Part shown: one piece after another, positions 43,210 through 51,741 of the stretch
How the letters are laid out: every line of letters begins with the position of its first letter
How positions within the stretch are numbered: the first letter of the stretch is position 1
Assembly: GCF_017347085.1 (NCBI RefSeq)
Contig: NZ_JADPSA010000040.1
Span: 1-59,312 of the forward strand
Source: Nesterenkonia sp. E16_10
GTDB taxonomy: Bacteria > Actinomycetota > Actinomycetes > Actinomycetales > Micrococcaceae
Length of the DNA: 59,312 nucleotides
Direction of reading: 5' to 3'
Position numbers and translations under genes: made by a program
Notes under the pieces: model-generated
Seen by the model: only the letters and a program-made list of their open reading frames with translations
What the model was told of the DNA's origin: nothing
Databases searched by the model: none

Positions 43210-45084
43210 TCAGTTCGCGTAGATCCAATCGATGACACCCTCGAAGTCGGCGAGCACCCGATGGCGCTGCAGCTTCATTGAGGCGGTCATATGACCGGAC
43301 TCCTCGGAGAGTTCGACGTCGAGCAGCTCGAACTTCCTGATGGACTCGGCGCGGGAGACCCTGCGGTTCGCGGCCTCCACCGAGAGCCCGATCTCCTGGC
43401 GCACCCGGGGGTGCTTGGCGGCGTCGATCAGCGAGAGCGAGCGGTAGCCCTGAGCCCGGCACCAGTCGGCCACCGCGTCGGCGTCCAGGGTGATCAGCGC
43501 GGCGACATAGGGCCGGTCATCTCCGACCACGATGACCTGCGCGACCAGCGGATGCGCCCGGATGACCTCCTCCATCGGCATCGGGTAGACGTTCTTGCCG
43601 CCTGCGGTCACGATCAGGTCCTTCTTGCGCCCGGTCAGCCTGAGGAAGCCGTCCCCGTCCAGGTCCCCCAGATCCCCGGTGCGGAAGAAGCCCTCCGCGT
43701 CGAAGGCCTCGGCCGTTGCCTGGGGCTGCCCGTGATACCCGTCGAAGATCACCGGGCCCTTGAGCAGCACCTCCCCATCCGGGGCGATCCTCACCGTGTT
43801 GCCGGGCACCGGGATGCCCACGGTGCCGATGCGCGTGGCGCCGGGGATGTTCAGCGTGATCGGGGCGGTGGACTCGGTGAGCCCGTAGCCTTCCTGGACC
43901 GGGAGTCCCGCGCCGGTGAAGAAGTGCGCGATCTCCGGGTTCAGTGAGGAGGCGCCGGAGATCATGTAGCGCACGCCGCCGCCGAGGCGGGCGTGGAGCT
44001 TGGCGTAGACCAGCTTGGCGAACATGGCGCGCCGCGCGCGCAGCCGCATCGAGGGGCCGGGGCCTTCTCCCGTGGCCTCGGCCTGCAGCGCCTTCGAGTA
44101 CGCCACGGCGGTCTCCTTGGCGGTCTCGAAGACCTTGCCTCGACCCTCGGCGCGGGCCTTGGCGGAGGCGCCGTGGTAGACCTTCTCGAAGACCCGCGGC
44201 ACCGCCAGCAACCAGGTGGGGCGGAAGCTGGCGAGGTCCTCGAGCAGATTTTCGGAGCTGGCCGAGTGCGCGACCTGCACGCCGCGGTGCAGACACATCA
44301 GCTGCACGGCCCGGGCCAGCACATGGGCCAGCGGCAGGAAGATCAACGTGCGGGACTCGTCCTCGCCGAGGATCTGATCCGCGAAGGGCAGCATGTTCGC
44401 CGAGCCTTCGGCCAGGTTGCGGTGCGTGATGCGCACCCCCTTGGGCCGACCGGTGGTCCCGGAGGTATAGACCAGCGTGGCGACGTCGTCCAGGCCGGCC
44501 CGTGAGCGGGCGGCTTCAAGCCGCTCATCGGAGATGTGCTCTCCGGAGGCGGTGAGGTCATCGAGCTGGAGCACCTCGCCGATGGGCAGCACCGTGGGGC
44601 GGTTCCCGTTGAGCTTCGCAGCGGCCGCGCGGAGGTGGTCCTGGAGCTCCACGGTTCCGGCGAGCGCAAGCTTGGCACCGGAGTCCTTGAGCAGGGCGCT
44701 GACCTGGTGCGCGGAGCTGGTCTCATAGATCGGCACCGAGATCGCTCCGGCGAACCAGATCGCCTGGTCCACCACCGCCCAGCTGTAGCTGGTGGGCGCC
44801 ATCACCGCGATCCGGTCTTGGGGCTCGACGCCGAGCGCGATCAGCCCCTTGGCGACCCCGCGAACCTGGTCGAGGAAGCTGGTGATCGAGACGTCCACCC
44901 AGCCGCCGGTCCCGTTGGGCACGGCATAGACCGGATGGTTCGGGCGGGCGGCGAAGAGGTCAAGGACCCCGTCAGTGGCGTTGGTGTGCGGCTCCAGCCA
45001 CGCGACCTGCGCGGTGGCAGCTTCGCGGATCTGGTTGCTGCTCGTCTGGGTGGGATGTTCGCTGCCCACTTGCTCCTCGGTCAT
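43210..45084 (-). CDS. Long-chain acyl-CoA synthetase (AMP-forming)
   Basis: A 624-residue adenylate-forming enzyme. The ATP-binding TLVYTSGTTGRPKGVRITHRNL (residues ~205-227), GYGLTESTAPITLN, FFRTGDLGDLDGDGFLRLTGRKKDL and the C-terminal catalytic lysine region are present. The length and the insert between TSGTT and GYGLTE match FadD15/long-chain ligases. It activates fatty acids as acyl-CoA for degradation or lipid synthesis. It follows rsmI on the same strand after 66 bp downstream of its own start; no operon partner is obvious. Confidence 0.92.
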   Translation of the reverse strand: MTEEQVGSEHPTQTSSNQIREAATAQVAWLEPHTNATDGVLDLFAARPNHPVYAVPNGTGGWVDVSITSFLDQVRGVAKGLIALGVEPQDRIAVMAPTSYSWAVVDQAIWFAGAISVPIYETSSAHQVSALLKDSGAKLALAGTVELQDHLRAAAAKLNGNRPTVLPIGEVLQLDDLTASGEHISDERLEAARSRAGLDDVATLVYTSGTTGRPKGVRITHRNLAEGSANMLPFADQILGEDESRTLIFLPLAHVLARAVQLMCLHRGVQVAHSASSENLLEDLASFRPTWLLAVPRVFEKVYHGASAKARAEGRGKVFETAKETAVAYSKALQAEATGEGPGPSMRLRARRAMFAKLVYAKLHARLGGGVRYMISGASSLNPEIAHFFTGAGLPVQEGYGLTESTAPITLNIPGATRIGTVGIPVPGNTVRIAPDGEVLLKGPVIFDGYHGQPQATAEAFDAEGFFRTGDLGDLDGDGFLRLTGRKKDLIVTAGGKNVYPMPMEEVIRAHPLVAQVIVVGDDRPYVAALITLDADAVADWCRAQGYRSLSLIDAAKHPRVRQEIGLSVEAANRRVSRAESIRKFELLDVELSEESGHMTASMKLQRHRVLADFEGVIDWIYAN

Positions 45085-45150
45085 GACCCCGCCTGCTCAT
45101 CGATTCCCCTGCGGTGGAGTGCCTCTCCGCTCTGCAGGTCATTCTACTGT

Positions 45151-46074
45151 TCAACCGGACTCTTCGGCGCGTCTCCGGGCAAGTGCCGCATCATAGATCT
45201 CGCTGGCGGGGACGGCATGCGCGGCCGCGAGCTCCTTGGCCGCCGTCTTCAGCTTGGCACCCTCGGCGACCCGCTGTAGAACGACGTCGGCCAGCTCCTG
45301 CAGGCTCATCGGTTCACCACCTGTTCCGGGGGCTGACCCACCGCCCAGGACCAGGACCATCTCGCCGCGCAGGTGGCGCTCGGCCGCCAGGCCGGCGAGC
45401 TCGCCCAGGCCGCCGCGCAGCACCTCTTCGTAGCGCTTGGTCAGCTCCCGGGCCAGCGCCGCCGGACGGTCCTCCCCCAGCGATGCGGCGAACTCACGCA
45501 GCGTGGCGGCGATCCGGTGCGGGGACTCGAAGAGCACCGTGGTCCACTCCTCGGCCGCCAGCCGGTCCAGCAGCTTCTTACGCTCACCCGCCTTGCGGGG
45601 GACGAACCCGGCAAAGGTGAACCGGTCGGTGGGCAGACCGGAGAGGGCCAGCGCGGTGGTGACCGCAGAGGCACCCGGGGCAACGGTGACCCCTACGCCC
45701 GCGGCGATGGCGGTCTCCACGAGCCTGAACCCCGGGTCCGAGACCGAGGGCATGCCGGCGTCGGAGACCACGAGCACCCGGGTCCCCTGGCGCGCCTGCT
45801 CGACGAGCTCCTCGGAGCGCGCCGCCTCGTTGTGCTCGTGCAGGCTCACCACCCGGGCCTGGAACCTGACCTGCAGCGCCCGAGCCAGGTGGCGCGCGGT
45901 CCGGGTGTCCTCCGCGGCGATGACCTCCGCGGTGGCCAGCAGCCGCTTGAGCCGATCGGTCGCGTCCCCAAGGTTGCCGATCGGCGTCGCAGCGAGCACG
46001 ATCGGGGTGTCCCACAGGCCGGAATCATCGGGCTCCCGGGTGTGCTGCGGCTGCTCTGCCTCGCCTGACTCCAT
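45151..46074 (-). CDS. rsmI: 16S rRNA (cytidine-1402-2'-O)-methyltransferase
   Basis: A 307-residue tetrapyrrole-methylase-fold protein with all RsmI hallmarks: ATPIGNLGDATDR, AEDTRTARHLA, SDAGMPSVSDPG, FTFAGFVPRKAGERKK and FESPHRIAATL. It methylates the ribose of C1402 in the decoding centre. ATG 46074 was chosen from homology; the frame upstream to 46188 overlaps the divergent PMT start. Divergent from the mannosyltransferase gene. Confidence 0.94.
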   Translation of the reverse strand: MESGEAEQPQHTREPDDSGLWDTPIVLAATPIGNLGDATDRLKRLLATAEVIAAEDTRTARHLARALQVRFQARVVSLHEHNEAARSEELVEQARQGTRVLVVSDAGMPSVSDPGFRLVETAIAAGVGVTVAPGASAVTTALALSGLPTDRFTFAGFVPRKAGERKKLLDRLAAEEWTTVLFESPHRIAATLREFAASLGEDRPAALARELTKRYEEVLRGGLGELAGLAAERHLRGEMVLVLGGGSAPGTGGEPMSLQELADVVLQRVAEGAKLKTAAKELAAAHAVPASEIYDAALARRRAEESG

Positions 46075-46126
46075 GACACGCCCGCTTCTGATCGGTGACC
46101 GGCTTGCGCCAAGTAGCATACCCATA

Positions 46127-47800
46127 GTGAACCCCGCCGAGCCTGTCCGCAGCACTCCGGCCCCCGCCGGGGTGACCGGGCGCCTCACCGAGCCGGAGCC
46201 CGGCAGCCTCTCCCGGATGCAGCGCCGGCTTCAGGCCGAGGCCTACCGGCCGGGACTCTGGGGCTGGATCCTGCCCGGGATGATCACGCTCCTCGCCGGA
46301 ATCCTGCGGGTGAGAGATCTCGCCACCCCACACCTGCTGATGTTCGACGAGACCTACTACGCCAAGGACGCGTACGCGCTGATGCTCGCCGGCTACGAGC
46401 TGGTCTGGCCGGATGACGCCGACGATGCCTGGCTGGCCGGTGAGCCGCAGCCCACCGGTGAGGGCGGCTACGTGGTGCACCCGCCGCTGGGCAAATGGCT
46501 GATCGCGCTGGGGCTGCGGGTCTTCGGGACCGAGAGCGCGTTCGGCTGGCGGATCTCAGGGGCGGTGGCCGGCACCCTGGCGGTGCTGCTGATCGCGCTC
46601 ATCGCGCAGAGGATGTTCCGCTCGGTCTTCCTCGGCGCGTTCGCCGGGATGCTCACCGCGATCGAGGGCCACCACCTCGTGATGAGCCGGGTAGGCCTGC
46701 TGGACATCTTCATGATGCTCTTCTGCCTCGCGGCCTTCGGCGCCCTGCTGCTGGATCGATACAGCGGACGACGGCGGCTGGCCGCCTGGGCGGTCGACCC
46801 GGGCCCCGAGGGACACCGGGCCGGCGGGCCGTGGTTGGGAGTTCGCCCCTGGCGGCTTCTGGCGGCCGTGCTGCTGGGCGCGGCGGTGGCGGTCAAGCTC
46901 TCGGCGCTGGCGTTCCTCGCGGTCTTCGGCATCATGGTGATCCTCTGGGACCTCCAGGCCAGGCGCCTTGTCGGGGTCGAACGCTGGGCCAGGTCCGGGA
47001 TGCTCAAGGACGCCCTCCCGGCGGTGGTCACGGTGCTGCCCCTCGCAGCAGGCACCTACCTGGCCAGCTGGAGCGGCTGGCTGGCCACGCAGGGAGGCTG
47101 GGGCCGGCAATGGCACCTGACCCACCCGGCTGAGGGGCTGGCCCGGCTGGTGCCGGATCCGCTGCGATCACTGTGGAACTACCATGTCTCCGCCACGGAC
47201 TTCCATCAGGGACTCAGCAGCGGACACGACTACGCCTCCACCCCTTGGACCTGGCCGTTCATGGGGCGACCGGTCTCGATGCACTACGACTCGGTCTCCG
47301 CCGGAGAGACCTACGCTCAGACCGGGGAGATCTGCGCCGCGGAGACCTGTTCCTCAGCGGTCCTGGACCTGGCGAATCCACTGATCTGGTGGAGCGGGTT
47401 GATCGCGCTGATCCTGGTGACGCTGCTCTGGGCCGGGCGCCGAGATTGGCGCTACGGTGCGATCCTCTCCGGCATGGTGGCAGGACACCTGGTCTGGCTG
47501 GTCTTCCCGGGCCGGACCACGTTCTTCTTCTATACGATCAGCTATCACCCGTTCCTGATCCTGGCGCTCACCGCGATCGCCGCCCTGGTGCTGCGCATCG
47601 GCACTGCGACTCAGCGCCTCGACGGGACCCCGCGTCCGGCGGCCGTGATCGTAGCTGCACGAGCGCGCAACACCGTGATCCTGCTCTGCTTCGTGATGCT
47701 GTGTGTGGCCGTGTCGGTGTTCTTCCTCCCGCTGTGGACCGCAGAGCTGATTCCCTACGAGCAATGGCGCATGCGGATCTGGATCGATTCCTGGCTCTGA
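46127..47800 (+). CDS. pmt: Dolichyl-phosphate-mannose--protein mannosyltransferase (GT39, PMT)
   Basis: A 557-residue polytopic glycosyltransferase. The first extracytoplasmic loop carries the catalytic DE motif in MFDETYYAKDAYAL, followed by YVVHPPLGKW, and the MSRVGLLDIFMMLF span is typical of bacterial PMTs. A PMT C-terminal 4TMC domain follows. The enzyme transfers mannose from polyprenyl-phosphate-mannose to Ser/Thr of secreted proteins. GTG 46127 is preceded by TAGCAT seven bases upstream, so the transcript may be leaderless. ATG 46073 in frame is an alternative but overlaps the rsmI start. rsmI and pmt are divergent neighbours in many actinobacteria. Confidence 0.93.
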   Translation: MNPAEPVRSTPAPAGVTGRLTEPEPGSLSRMQRRLQAEAYRPGLWGWILPGMITLLAGILRVRDLATPHLLMFDETYYAKDAYALMLAGYELVWPDDADDAWLAGEPQPTGEGGYVVHPPLGKWLIALGLRVFGTESAFGWRISGAVAGTLAVLLIALIAQRMFRSVFLGAFAGMLTAIEGHHLVMSRVGLLDIFMMLFCLAAFGALLLDRYSGRRRLAAWAVDPGPEGHRAGGPWLGVRPWRLLAAVLLGAAVAVKLSALAFLAVFGIMVILWDLQARRLVGVERWARSGMLKDALPAVVTVLPLAAGTYLASWSGWLATQGGWGRQWHLTHPAEGLARLVPDPLRSLWNYHVSATDFHQGLSSGHDYASTPWTWPFMGRPVSMHYDSVSAGETYAQTGEICAAETCSSAVLDLANPLIWWSGLIALILVTLLWAGRRDWRYGAILSGMVAGHLVWLVFPGRTTFFFYTISYHPFLILALTAIAALVLRIGTATQRLDGTPRPAAVIVAARARNTVILLCFVMLCVAVSVFFLPLWTAELIPYEQWRMRIWIDSWL

Positions 47801-47891
47801 AATCGCGGGGCACCCGGCCTGCCTCGATCCTCTCCGACTCCTCGGGCCTAAGCTGGTGGGAGCCAAACCGGTCGAAAGGAACGCCATAAGC

Positions 47892-49094
47892 ATGCTTGAC
47901 CCCGCCGCATCGCTGCCCTCGCGCCCGCTCTGGGCCGAGGAGGCCCGCTGGTCTGTCGAGCGGGCCTGGCCGGTCCCAGGACAGCCGCAGGTGTTGGCGG
48001 TGGAGGTCACCGCCGCGGAGGATCTCGAGTCCGCAGGTTTCTCAGGCGCAGCAGCATCAGGCACAGGCTCCCCGGCCGGAGGTTCCTCAGGCGCAGCAGC
48101 ATCAGGCTCGGCGGCCTTGAGCTCCGGTGGGGCACGGCGCGCCCGACGAGCCGGGTACTACCGGGTCGAGCACCAGGGCGGTGCCGCCCGGCCCGGCGAA
48201 CACCTGGAGCTGTTTCCGCCGAACACGGATCCCGCCCTGCCCGCCCTGCAGCAGGCCGCCCGGGGCGGTCTCGTGATCGCCCACGAACCGGGCCTGCGTG
48301 CAGTGGTGTGGCATCGCGACGAGGCGAATGAGACCTACACGGTCGTGCTGCCCGCTGGCGGAGCGAGCGAGCTGCTCGCGGGCATGCGGCGGGCGCAGGC
48401 GTTCTCCGGTCCGTTCAGGCTTCCCCGATTGATCAGCCATGGTGACTCCACCGCCACGTTCCAGGCGCTGACCGGCGTTTCGCTGCACCGACCTCACCGG
48501 ATCGGCGCGCAGGCATGGGAGACCGCCTGGGAGCAGTCCCTGGACGCGTGGTCCACCGCGATCCAGCACCCGGGCGAGCTGCCCGTCAGCACCCCGGTGC
48601 ATGGGGCCGCCACGGAGATCCGCCGCCTGCAGCGCTGGGAGGCGCTGGTCAGGCCCTATATCGTCGGTTCGGAGAACTTCCAGCGAAACGTGAGGACGGC
48701 CTGTGAGGCGCTGGCCTCGATCCCCGAGCGACGGATGGTGCCCGCCCACCGACAGCTGCGTGATGAAGACCTGCTCTACTCCCCGGAGGTGGGTCCGGCT
48801 CTGGTGAAGGTCTCCAGCGCCGGATGGGCCCACCCCGCACTGGACCTGGGCGGACTGCGCGCCTGCGCGAAGTGGAACGAGCTGCGCGGGCTGTGGGACG
48901 CGCCCCGTCGCGCGGTGGTCTTCCGACTGATCAACGACGCCGCCTACCGCAACGGTGTCGCCGCGGATGCGTTGGAGGCCTATGAGCGCGCCGCCCTGCT
49001 GCGCCTGAGCGCCCAGTTCACCCTCTCCCCCAAGCTGGCCGACGCCGCAGAGTCCCTGCGCGCCAGTCTTCTGCAGCCGGAACCGCGGGGCTGA
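47892..49094 (+). CDS. Hypothetical protein with degenerate APH-like kinase fold
   Basis: A 400-residue protein that I can place only loosely. The C-terminal half has the order of an aminoglycoside-phosphotransferase/maltokinase domain, but key residues are changed. MVPAHRQLRDEDLLY stands where the catalytic loop HGDxxxxNxL should be, and KVSSAGWAHPALDLGGL where the metal-binding DxD should be. A Gly/Ser/Ala repeat of ~45 residues (SGAAASG units) interrupts the N-terminal part. It may be a pseudokinase. ATG 47892 has AAAGGA 11 bases upstream. It ends 6 bp before the cyclo-ligase gene. Confidence 0.6.
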   Translation: MLDPAASLPSRPLWAEEARWSVERAWPVPGQPQVLAVEVTAAEDLESAGFSGAAASGTGSPAGGSSGAAASGSAALSSGGARRARRAGYYRVEHQGGAARPGEHLELFPPNTDPALPALQQAARGGLVIAHEPGLRAVVWHRDEANETYTVVLPAGGASELLAGMRRAQAFSGPFRLPRLISHGDSTATFQALTGVSLHRPHRIGAQAWETAWEQSLDAWSTAIQHPGELPVSTPVHGAATEIRRLQRWEALVRPYIVGSENFQRNVRTACEALASIPERRMVPAHRQLRDEDLLYSPEVGPALVKVSSAGWAHPALDLGGLRACAKWNELRGLWDAPRRAVVFRLINDAAYRNGVAADALEAYERAALLRLSAQFTLSPKLADAAESLRASLLQPEPRG

Positions 49095-49099
49095 GGTTC

Positions 49100-49819
49100 A
49101 TGCCCGTACCCGATGCCTCCTCCGACACCTCCTCCGAATCCGGGGACGAATCTCGAGACGAATCCACGTCCGCCGCCAAGGCCGCCGTGCGGTCCCGGCT
49201 CCGAGCGGCTCGCCGAGAACTTACTGCTGAGCAGCTCTCGATCCGCGGCCGGGCACTGTCTCAGGTCCTCCAATCGGTGGTGCCGGCCGGCTCGGCGGTG
49301 GCGGGGTATCTCCCGATGCCCGGCGAGCCCGACGTCCGACCGTTCCTCATCGACCATGCCGAGGTCGGCAGTCCGGTATATGTCCCGGTCATCGCCAGCT
49401 CAGCAGACCGACTCCTGACGTGGGTGCCGTGGTCGCCTGCGGCGCAGCTGCGGCGCAGCGCCTTCGCGGCCGTCGAGGAGCCCCTGGGTGACAGGCTCGA
49501 CACCGACACGCTGCGCGAGCGTCACCCCGAGGGGCTCACCGTCCTGGTGCCCGGCCTGGCGGTGGACCATCAGGGGGCTCGCATGGGCCAGGGCGGCGGC
49601 TTCTACGACACCGCCTTCGGAGCCGGCACCGGTCAGCCGATCTCCACCTCCGGCGGGCCCGCCGCGGGGCACGCACCCAACCTCGGTCCGCTGCGCTTCA
49701 TCGCCGTGGTGCACGCCGAGGAGGTCCTCCCCCCGGGGGCCTTTCCGGTGGAACCCCACGACCTGCGCGTGCACACCATCGTGACCGAACGCGAAGCCAC
49801 CACGCCACGGCCCTTATAA
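49100..49819 (+). CDS. 5-formyltetrahydrofolate cyclo-ligase
   Basis: A 239-residue enzyme converting 5-formyl-THF to 5,10-methenyl-THF with ATP. AAVRSRLRAARREL at the N-terminus supplies the ATP-binding Arg residues, GYLPMPGEPDVRPFL contacts substrate, and GARMGQGGGFYDTAF is the family signature near the C-terminus. The first ~25 residues are an acidic Ser-rich extension. Start ATG 49100. Located six bases after the preceding gene, likely co-transcribed. Its stop codon overlaps a TATAAT hexamer that may serve the fmdB gene. Confidence 0.93.
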   Translation: MPVPDASSDTSSESGDESRDESTSAAKAAVRSRLRAARRELTAEQLSIRGRALSQVLQSVVPAGSAVAGYLPMPGEPDVRPFLIDHAEVGSPVYVPVIASSADRLLTWVPWSPAAQLRRSAFAAVEEPLGDRLDTDTLRERHPEGLTVLVPGLAVDHQGARMGQGGGFYDTAFGAGTGQPISTSGGPAAGHAPNLGPLRFIAVVHAEEVLPPGAFPVEPHDLRVHTIVTEREATTPRPL

Positions 49820-49820
49820 T
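49815..49820 (+). promoter_or_regulatory. Candidate -10 box for fmdB-type gene
   Basis: A consensus TATAAT, rare in this GC-rich sequence, overlaps the stop codon of the cyclo-ligase gene, 72 bp before the FmdB start. No good -35 hexamer at 16-18 bp. Confidence 0.4.
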
Positions 49821-49891
49821 CGACTGGCAGTATTGCCGCAGTCTGGCCGGTGCACCCGACCGTCCAGCACCCTTCACCTCTGAGGAACTCG

Positions 49892-50233
49892 ATGCCCACT
49901 TACGCCTATGCCTGCAAGGACTGCAGCCATGCCTTCGACATCGCCCAGACGTTCAGCGAAGATTCGCTGACCGTCTGCCCCGAGTGCCAGGGCACATTGC
50001 GCAAGAAGTTCGGCTCCGTGGGAGTCTCGTTCAAGGGCTCCGGCTTCTACCGGACAGACTCCCGCGCCGCCGCCAGCTCCGGCGGCGAGACCTCGAAGAG
50101 CTCAGGCTCCGAGGGGTCAGCGGCCAGTTCCAGCGGCGGCTCCTCCGATTCCTCCTCCACCAAAGCGGCCTCCGGTGCAGGCTCCTCGAGTTCAGGGTCC
50201 GCAGGCTCCGGCTCATCGGGCACCTCCAGCTGA
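49892..50233 (+). CDS. FmdB-family zinc-ribbon protein
   Basis: A 113-residue protein. The N-terminal ~50 residues are the FmdB regulatory/zinc-ribbon domain: PTYAYACKDCSHAFD and VCPECQG give two CxxC pairs for one zinc, followed by VGVSFKGSGFY. A ~65-residue tail of almost only Ser/Gly/Ala follows. GAGGAA lies upstream of ATG 49892. Its downstream position after the cyclo-ligase gene is common in actinobacteria. Exact function unknown. Its last 21 bp overlap the convergent SAF gene. Confidence 0.9.
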   Translation: MPTYAYACKDCSHAFDIAQTFSEDSLTVCPECQGTLRKKFGSVGVSFKGSGFYRTDSRAAASSGGETSKSSGSEGSAASSSGGSSDSSSTKAASGAGSSSSGSAGSGSSGTSS

Positions 50234-51262
50234 CTCCTTGGGAGTGCTCACTCCCTCCCGGGCGGTGGCTGGCGGTCCGCCTCCGCGCAGACTCAGGTGC
50301 AGGCTTCCCTCCTGAGTGGCCTGGGCGATGGACTCCGCCGCAGCAGGATCCACGGCCAGAATCACGACGCCGCCGGCCTCGGTCCCGCTGGGCAGCCAGT
50401 TCTCCGAATCATCCTGCGGGGTCCACAGCACCGGCACTGCGGTCGCCACCAGCTCTGAGGCCGAGCCCCGTTCCGGGGTGTCGCTCGATGCCAGGACATC
50501 CACCCGCTGACCCGGTCTGACCAGCGCGACCATCGCCGGATCTGCCGGACGCACCGGCACTGCCACCGTGCCGCGCTGCTGTCCGGCGAGCAGGCCTGGA
50601 CCCACGAGCTGATCCGGGTGGATCAGCGCACCTGCTGGCATCGGCACGGCGGCCTGACGTCCCACCACCTGTTCGGCCTGCACGGAGTAGTCGTGCGGAA
50701 CCGCGGCCACATCGACCTGGACCTCTTCCACCACGGCGGCACTCAGCCGCTCCCCCGCCCCGATATCGGCACTGACCCGAAGCGCCGCAGTGGTCTCCAC
50801 CTGCCCCTCGGCCCCGGTGAGCACCGCCGTCCCGGCGACCCCCAGACCCAGGACCAGAGCGAGCGGTATCCGGAACCGCTGGATCAGCCGGGGCAGCCCG
50901 GCGCCTCGCAGACGGCGATTGATCCCCGGGGACCTGCGCCGCTGGGCCCGGACCGCGGGGGGCCAGCCGACGGGAACCGGCCTCGCAGAGGGCCGGACAG
51001 CTGGTGCCGGACCGACGCGCCGTGTCGAGGCTGGACTTTCCGGCGATCGCCCCGTGCTCGGCGAAGCCGGCTGGGTTCGGGACCGGCGGGGACGCTGCGG
51101 AAGGAACGGACCGGCAGGCTCCGGGTGCGGGCCAGCGCGCCGGTGCTCACCACCGGAATCACCGATGGTACCGCCGCCGGAACCACCGCGGAGACCGCTG
51201 TGGGAACCGCTGGGGGAATCACCGCGGGGCCGGGTACGTCGCAGAGGACTGATGCTGGACAT
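50213..51262 (-). CDS. SAF-domain membrane protein (CpaB/RcpC-like)
   Basis: About 349 residues. The first ~125 residues are Arg/Pro/Gly-rich and probably cytoplasmic and disordered. A single transmembrane segment (IPLALVLGLGVAGTAVL) follows, then a SAF domain (ALRVSADIGAGERLSAAVVEEVQVDVAAVP, VVGRQAAVPMPAGALIHPDQL). A second beta-rich part (VALVRPGQRVDVLASSD) resembles CpaB/RcpC, which assembles Flp/Tad pili. No other pilus gene is in the window. ATG 51262 is favoured over GTG 51268 by the position of a GAGG ribosome-binding site. Confidence 0.8.
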   Translation of the reverse strand: MSSISPLRRTRPRGDSPSGSHSGLRGGSGGGTIGDSGGEHRRAGPHPEPAGPFLPQRPRRSRTQPASPSTGRSPESPASTRRVGPAPAVRPSARPVPVGWPPAVRAQRRRSPGINRRLRGAGLPRLIQRFRIPLALVLGLGVAGTAVLTGAEGQVETTAALRVSADIGAGERLSAAVVEEVQVDVAAVPHDYSVQAEQVVGRQAAVPMPAGALIHPDQLVGPGLLAGQQRGTVAVPVRPADPAMVALVRPGQRVDVLASSDTPERGSASELVATAVPVLWTPQDDSENWLPSGTEAGGVVILAVDPAAAESIAQATQEGSLHLSLRGGGPPATAREGVSTPKESAGGAR

Positions 51263-51390
51263 GTCCACCAGCCTCGCCCACCGGGACGCCTCAGGTGCCG
51301 AAACTCATAGCTCTGTGGAGCCGGGGCGAGGTCTGCGTCGGCACGGTGGGCTGGGGAAAAGTGCCCCCGCTCGACCTGGAAGGTCCAGGA

Positions 51391-51741
51391 TCAGCCCCAG
51401 TGTGGGGGCCGCTGACTCAGGATCCATTGCTCATGGTCCGTCAGGGGCGCCTCGGGGCTGGGACGCTGCGATCGGCGGGGCTCGCCAGGGGTCCGCTCCC
51501 CCGCAGGATCCGACGCCTGTTCCGAGGACCCGGCGCGGTGCCCCACGGGCACCTCGTCTTGGTTGAAGGGGTCCGTGAAGTCAGACTCCACGGCGTGGGA
51601 CTGCCCCGAGGTCGGCGGCGCGACCACGCGCCGTCGTGGCCTCCGCCCGGCACCGCCAGAACCGGCGCCACCAGACCCGGCACCGCTAGAACCGGCGCCG
51701 CCAGACCCAGCACCGCCAGACCCGGCGCCTACTGCTTCCAT
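51391..51741 (-). CDS. Small hypothetical protein with C-terminal RPPHWG motif
   Basis: A 116-residue protein starting 13 bp inside the 3' end of the helicase-like gene (ATG 51741; GGGAG eight bases upstream). The N-terminus is a Gly/Ala/Ser repeat (SGGAG units) encoded by a ~15-bp tandem DNA repeat at 51655-51735. The middle is basic then acidic, and the C-terminus LTDHEQWILSQRPPHWG looks like a conserved functional tail. I do not recognise a family. Overlap with the upstream gene suggests translational coupling. Confidence 0.55.
   Translation of the reverse strand: MEAVGAGSGGAGSGGAGSSGAGSGGAGSGGAGRRPRRRVVAPPTSGQSHAVESDFTDPFNQDEVPVGHRAGSSEQASDPAGERTPGEPRRSQRPSPEAPLTDHEQWILSQRPPHWG
51655..51735. 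repeat. ~15-bp tandem repeat at helicase 3' end / start of small gene
   Basis: About five degenerate units resembling CCAGACCCGGCACCG. They encode the Gly/Ser/Ala repeat of the small downstream protein. No unique spacers, so not a CRISPR array. Confidence 0.7.

Noticed and set aside
51655-51735. Short regular repeats considered as a CRISPR array
   Set aside because: Units are contiguous and degenerate, with no spacers and no cas genes; they encode a Gly/Ala/Ser repeat.
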